From NCBI GenBank assembly GCA_040400005.1, contig JBBARC010000053.1, forward strand, positions 1 through 23,290: 23,290 nt of DNA, given 5' to 3'. Positions 22,323 to 23,290 of the stretch are shown in pieces; the first letter of the stretch is position 1; the number at the start of each line of letters is the position of its first letter. Under the pieces are notes generated by a model, which searched no databases, was not told where the DNA came from, and saw only the letters and a list, made by a program, of their open reading frames with translations. The position numbers and the translations under genes are program-made. This DNA comes from JBBARC01 sp040400005 (lineage in GTDB: Bacteria; Pseudomonadota; Alphaproteobacteria; Acetobacterales; Acetobacteraceae).

Positions 22323-22616
22323 ATGCAAACCTACAATATTCACGATGCCAAAACCCAGCTGTCTCGCCTGGTGGAACAGGCCGCACGGGGCGAGTCGTTT
22401 GTGATTGCAAAAGCCGGCAAGCCGATGGTGAAGGTCACCGCCCTTGATGCCCCCGGGCCGGCAGATGCGCACGCCGTGGCCATCGGCATGCTGCCGCCGA
22501 TCCATAAAGACCCGTTCGACCGCTTATTGATTGCGCAGGCAACCGTAGAAGGGATCACGCTGCTGACCGATGACGCCATCGTGGCGACTTACCCTGGCCC
22601 AATCCTGTTGGCCTAG
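22323..22616 (+). pseudogene. Phd/YefM antitoxin N-terminus fused to VapC (PIN) C-terminus
   Basis: A 97-residue frame. Residues 1-45 (MQTYNIHDAKTQLSRLVEQA, GESFVIAKAGKPMVKVTAL) are a standard Phd/YefM DNA-binding antitoxin N-terminus. Residues 50-97 (HAVAIGMLPPIHKDPFDRLL, then IAQATVEGITLLTDD) are the C-terminal third of a PIN-domain VapC toxin. The antitoxin's toxin-binding tail and the first two thirds of the toxin, with its first catalytic aspartate, are absent. The simplest reading is an in-frame deletion in a phd-vapC pair with a junction near base 22460-22472. The start at 22323 is chosen for its GGGG spaced ~7 bases upstream; ATG 22311 is possible. The fused product could still bind DNA but not act as a nuclease. 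Confidence 0.8.
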
Positions 22617-22703
22617 GCGCTGGGTCAGGGCGGGGAGCGAGGGGGGGAGGGGCGAGGCGTTCGTCCGCGCGGGACAGGGACTTTAGCCGAGCCTGCTGGT
22701 GCG

Positions 22704-22793
22704 CCCAGTGTTGCCCTGCCCAGTGTTACCCTGCCCAGTGCTGCCCTGCCCAGTGCTGCCCTGCCCAGTGCTGCCCTGCGAAGTGCTGCCCTG
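22704..22793. repeat. 15-bp tandem repeat, six copies
   Basis: Six consecutive 15-base units of CCCAGTGYTGCCCTG, the second with TTACC in place of TTGCC and the last beginning CGAAGTG, followed by a partial CGAACGT. It lies in the space between the Phd-PIN relic and the last gene. No reading frame using it is supported, and no gene is seen in 22617-22895. Confidence 0.9.
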
Positions 22794-22895
22794 CGAACGT
22801 GCCGTGCACCCTACGCCTCGCTCCGCGCACGCCCCGTCACGTTATCAAAATTAACGCGATAAACCACGGCCAAGAAAAAAATACTTGCCTAACTT

Positions 22896-23276
22896 GTGCG
22901 TCTTACGCTATCGTTATCATTGATAACCCATAAAAGCGGCAAAACCCTGACCACACCCTCCGCCATCCAACCGCCACACGCCGAAGATCGCACCCAGCGC
23001 CACCTGCGCCTGTGCGCGGAACTGGCTGACCTCGCCATGGGCTTGGCCCGCGCCGCCGCCGCCCGCACCCTGGCCGACTGGGAACAGACCTCAAAATCGC
23101 AAGAAGAGCAGCAAGCAGAGCCTCAAGCGGCGCAGCAACTCACCCAACCGGCAACGCCGCAACCGCCACGCGACCCAGCACCGCGGCTCAATCCCACCCC
23201 AGCGCGCGCCCCGTCTGGCGGCCGCGCCGCCACACCTGTAAAACAGCGTGCAAAACTTTCCAGATTCCGGGGGTAA
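22896..23276 (+). CDS. Hypothetical protein, Ala/Gln/Pro-rich tail
   Basis: A frame of up to 126 residues from a GTG at 22896; the real start is unsure (TTG 22920 or later are options, since a promoter-like sequence and a palindrome overlap the beginning). A helical segment at about residues 30-65 (DRTQRHLRLCAELADLAMGL then ARAAAARTLADWEQ) is the only part that looks conserved in style. After it come a low-complexity stretch rich in Q, P, A and E and a basic end (KQRAKLSRFRG). I recognise no family. The helix resembles short unknown proteins common in Rhodospirillales, but that is an impression, not a match. Confidence 0.45.
   Translation: MRLTLSLSLITHKSGKTLTTPSAIQPPHAEDRTQRHLRLCAELADLAMGLARAAAARTLADWEQTSKSQEEQQAEPQAAQQLTQPATPQPPRDPAPRLNPTPARAPSGGRAATPVKQRAKLSRFRG
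22913..22927. promoter_or_regulatory. Perfect palindrome GTTATCA-T-TGATAAC
   Basis: A perfect 7-1-7 inverted repeat at the 5' end of the last gene. It directly follows a possible promoter (TTGCCT around 22885 and TATCGT around 22909). The half-site GTTATCA occurs again at 22841-22847, followed by an imperfect GATAAAC. This pattern suggests a dimeric repressor site, regulator unknown. Confidence 0.45.
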
Positions 23277-23290
23277 ACAGCGTCCAATAG

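Noticed and set aside
22704..22793. Possible CRISPR array
   Set aside because: The 15-bp units are directly contiguous without spacers, so it is a tandem repeat.
22900..22930. Fur box at the palindrome GTTATCATTGATAAC
   Set aside because: The half-sites face the opposite way to the 7-1-7 Fur consensus TGATAAT-n-ATTATCA. Only two of three hexamers match loosely, so Fur control is not claimed.

Overview
The window is GC-rich with tightly packed genes. It looks like chromosomal DNA from an alphaproteobacterium, most likely of the Rhodospirillales/Acetobacteraceae kind. The lineage is inferred from the style of PheS/PheT, LepA, Rrf2, the DUF1800/DUF1501 pair and the palindromic intergenic repeats, not from a search. 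A run of 100 N at 1688-1787 shows that this is a scaffold joined across a tandem repeat.

Layout. 1-1.9 kb: an unknown exported protein, a terminator, then a toxin-antitoxin module of the HigBA/NadTS (RelE plus Xre) type on the minus strand. The antitoxin is intact but the toxin's 5' part is frameshifted. Next come the gap and a 16-bp tandem repeat. 1.9-4.4 kb: a DUF1800 gene followed one base later by a Tat-signal DUF1501 gene. 4.4-4.6 kb: a long palindromic repeat (family 1). 4.6-6.2 kb, minus strand: an atypical SDR/epimerase and an Rrf2 regulator with a cysteine cluster. 6.4-8.5 kb, plus strand: a YdhS-like (COG4529) FAD/NAD(P)-binding protein divergent from Rrf2, then a DUF1993 gene. 8.5-8.6 kb: a second family 1 repeat, inverted relative to the first. 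8.7-11.5 kb, minus strand: an MFS transporter, then (upstream) a cytochrome P450-rubredoxin operon. 11.6-12.2 kb: a TetR regulator divergent from the P450.

12.6-18.9 kb, plus strand: translation genes rpmI, rplT, pheS, pheT and lepA. The rpmI-to-pheT block is bracketed by two ~185-bp palindromic elements (family 2) whose left and right arms are exchanged between copies. A tRNA-Ser(GGA) follows at 19.0 kb. 19.3-21.0 kb, minus strand: a glutathione S-transferase with a TetR-type palindrome in its promoter, a possible 49-residue exported peptide, and an HdeD-family membrane protein. 21.0-22.3 kb: moeA. 22.3-22.6 kb: a small gene that joins a Phd/YefM antitoxin N-terminus to a PIN toxin (VapC) C-terminus, apparently a deletion relic. 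Then a 15-bp tandem repeat and an unrecognised gene with a perfect palindrome at its 5' end.

How genes work together: RpmI/RplT/PheST/LepA plus tRNA-Ser is ordinary translation housekeeping. The most system-like unit is TetR / P450 / rubredoxin, in which the rubredoxin is placed and translationally arranged as a likely electron donor to the P450. No phage, CRISPR, transposase or known defence system was seen. The accessory character lies in the two decayed toxin-antitoxin modules and the repeat families.
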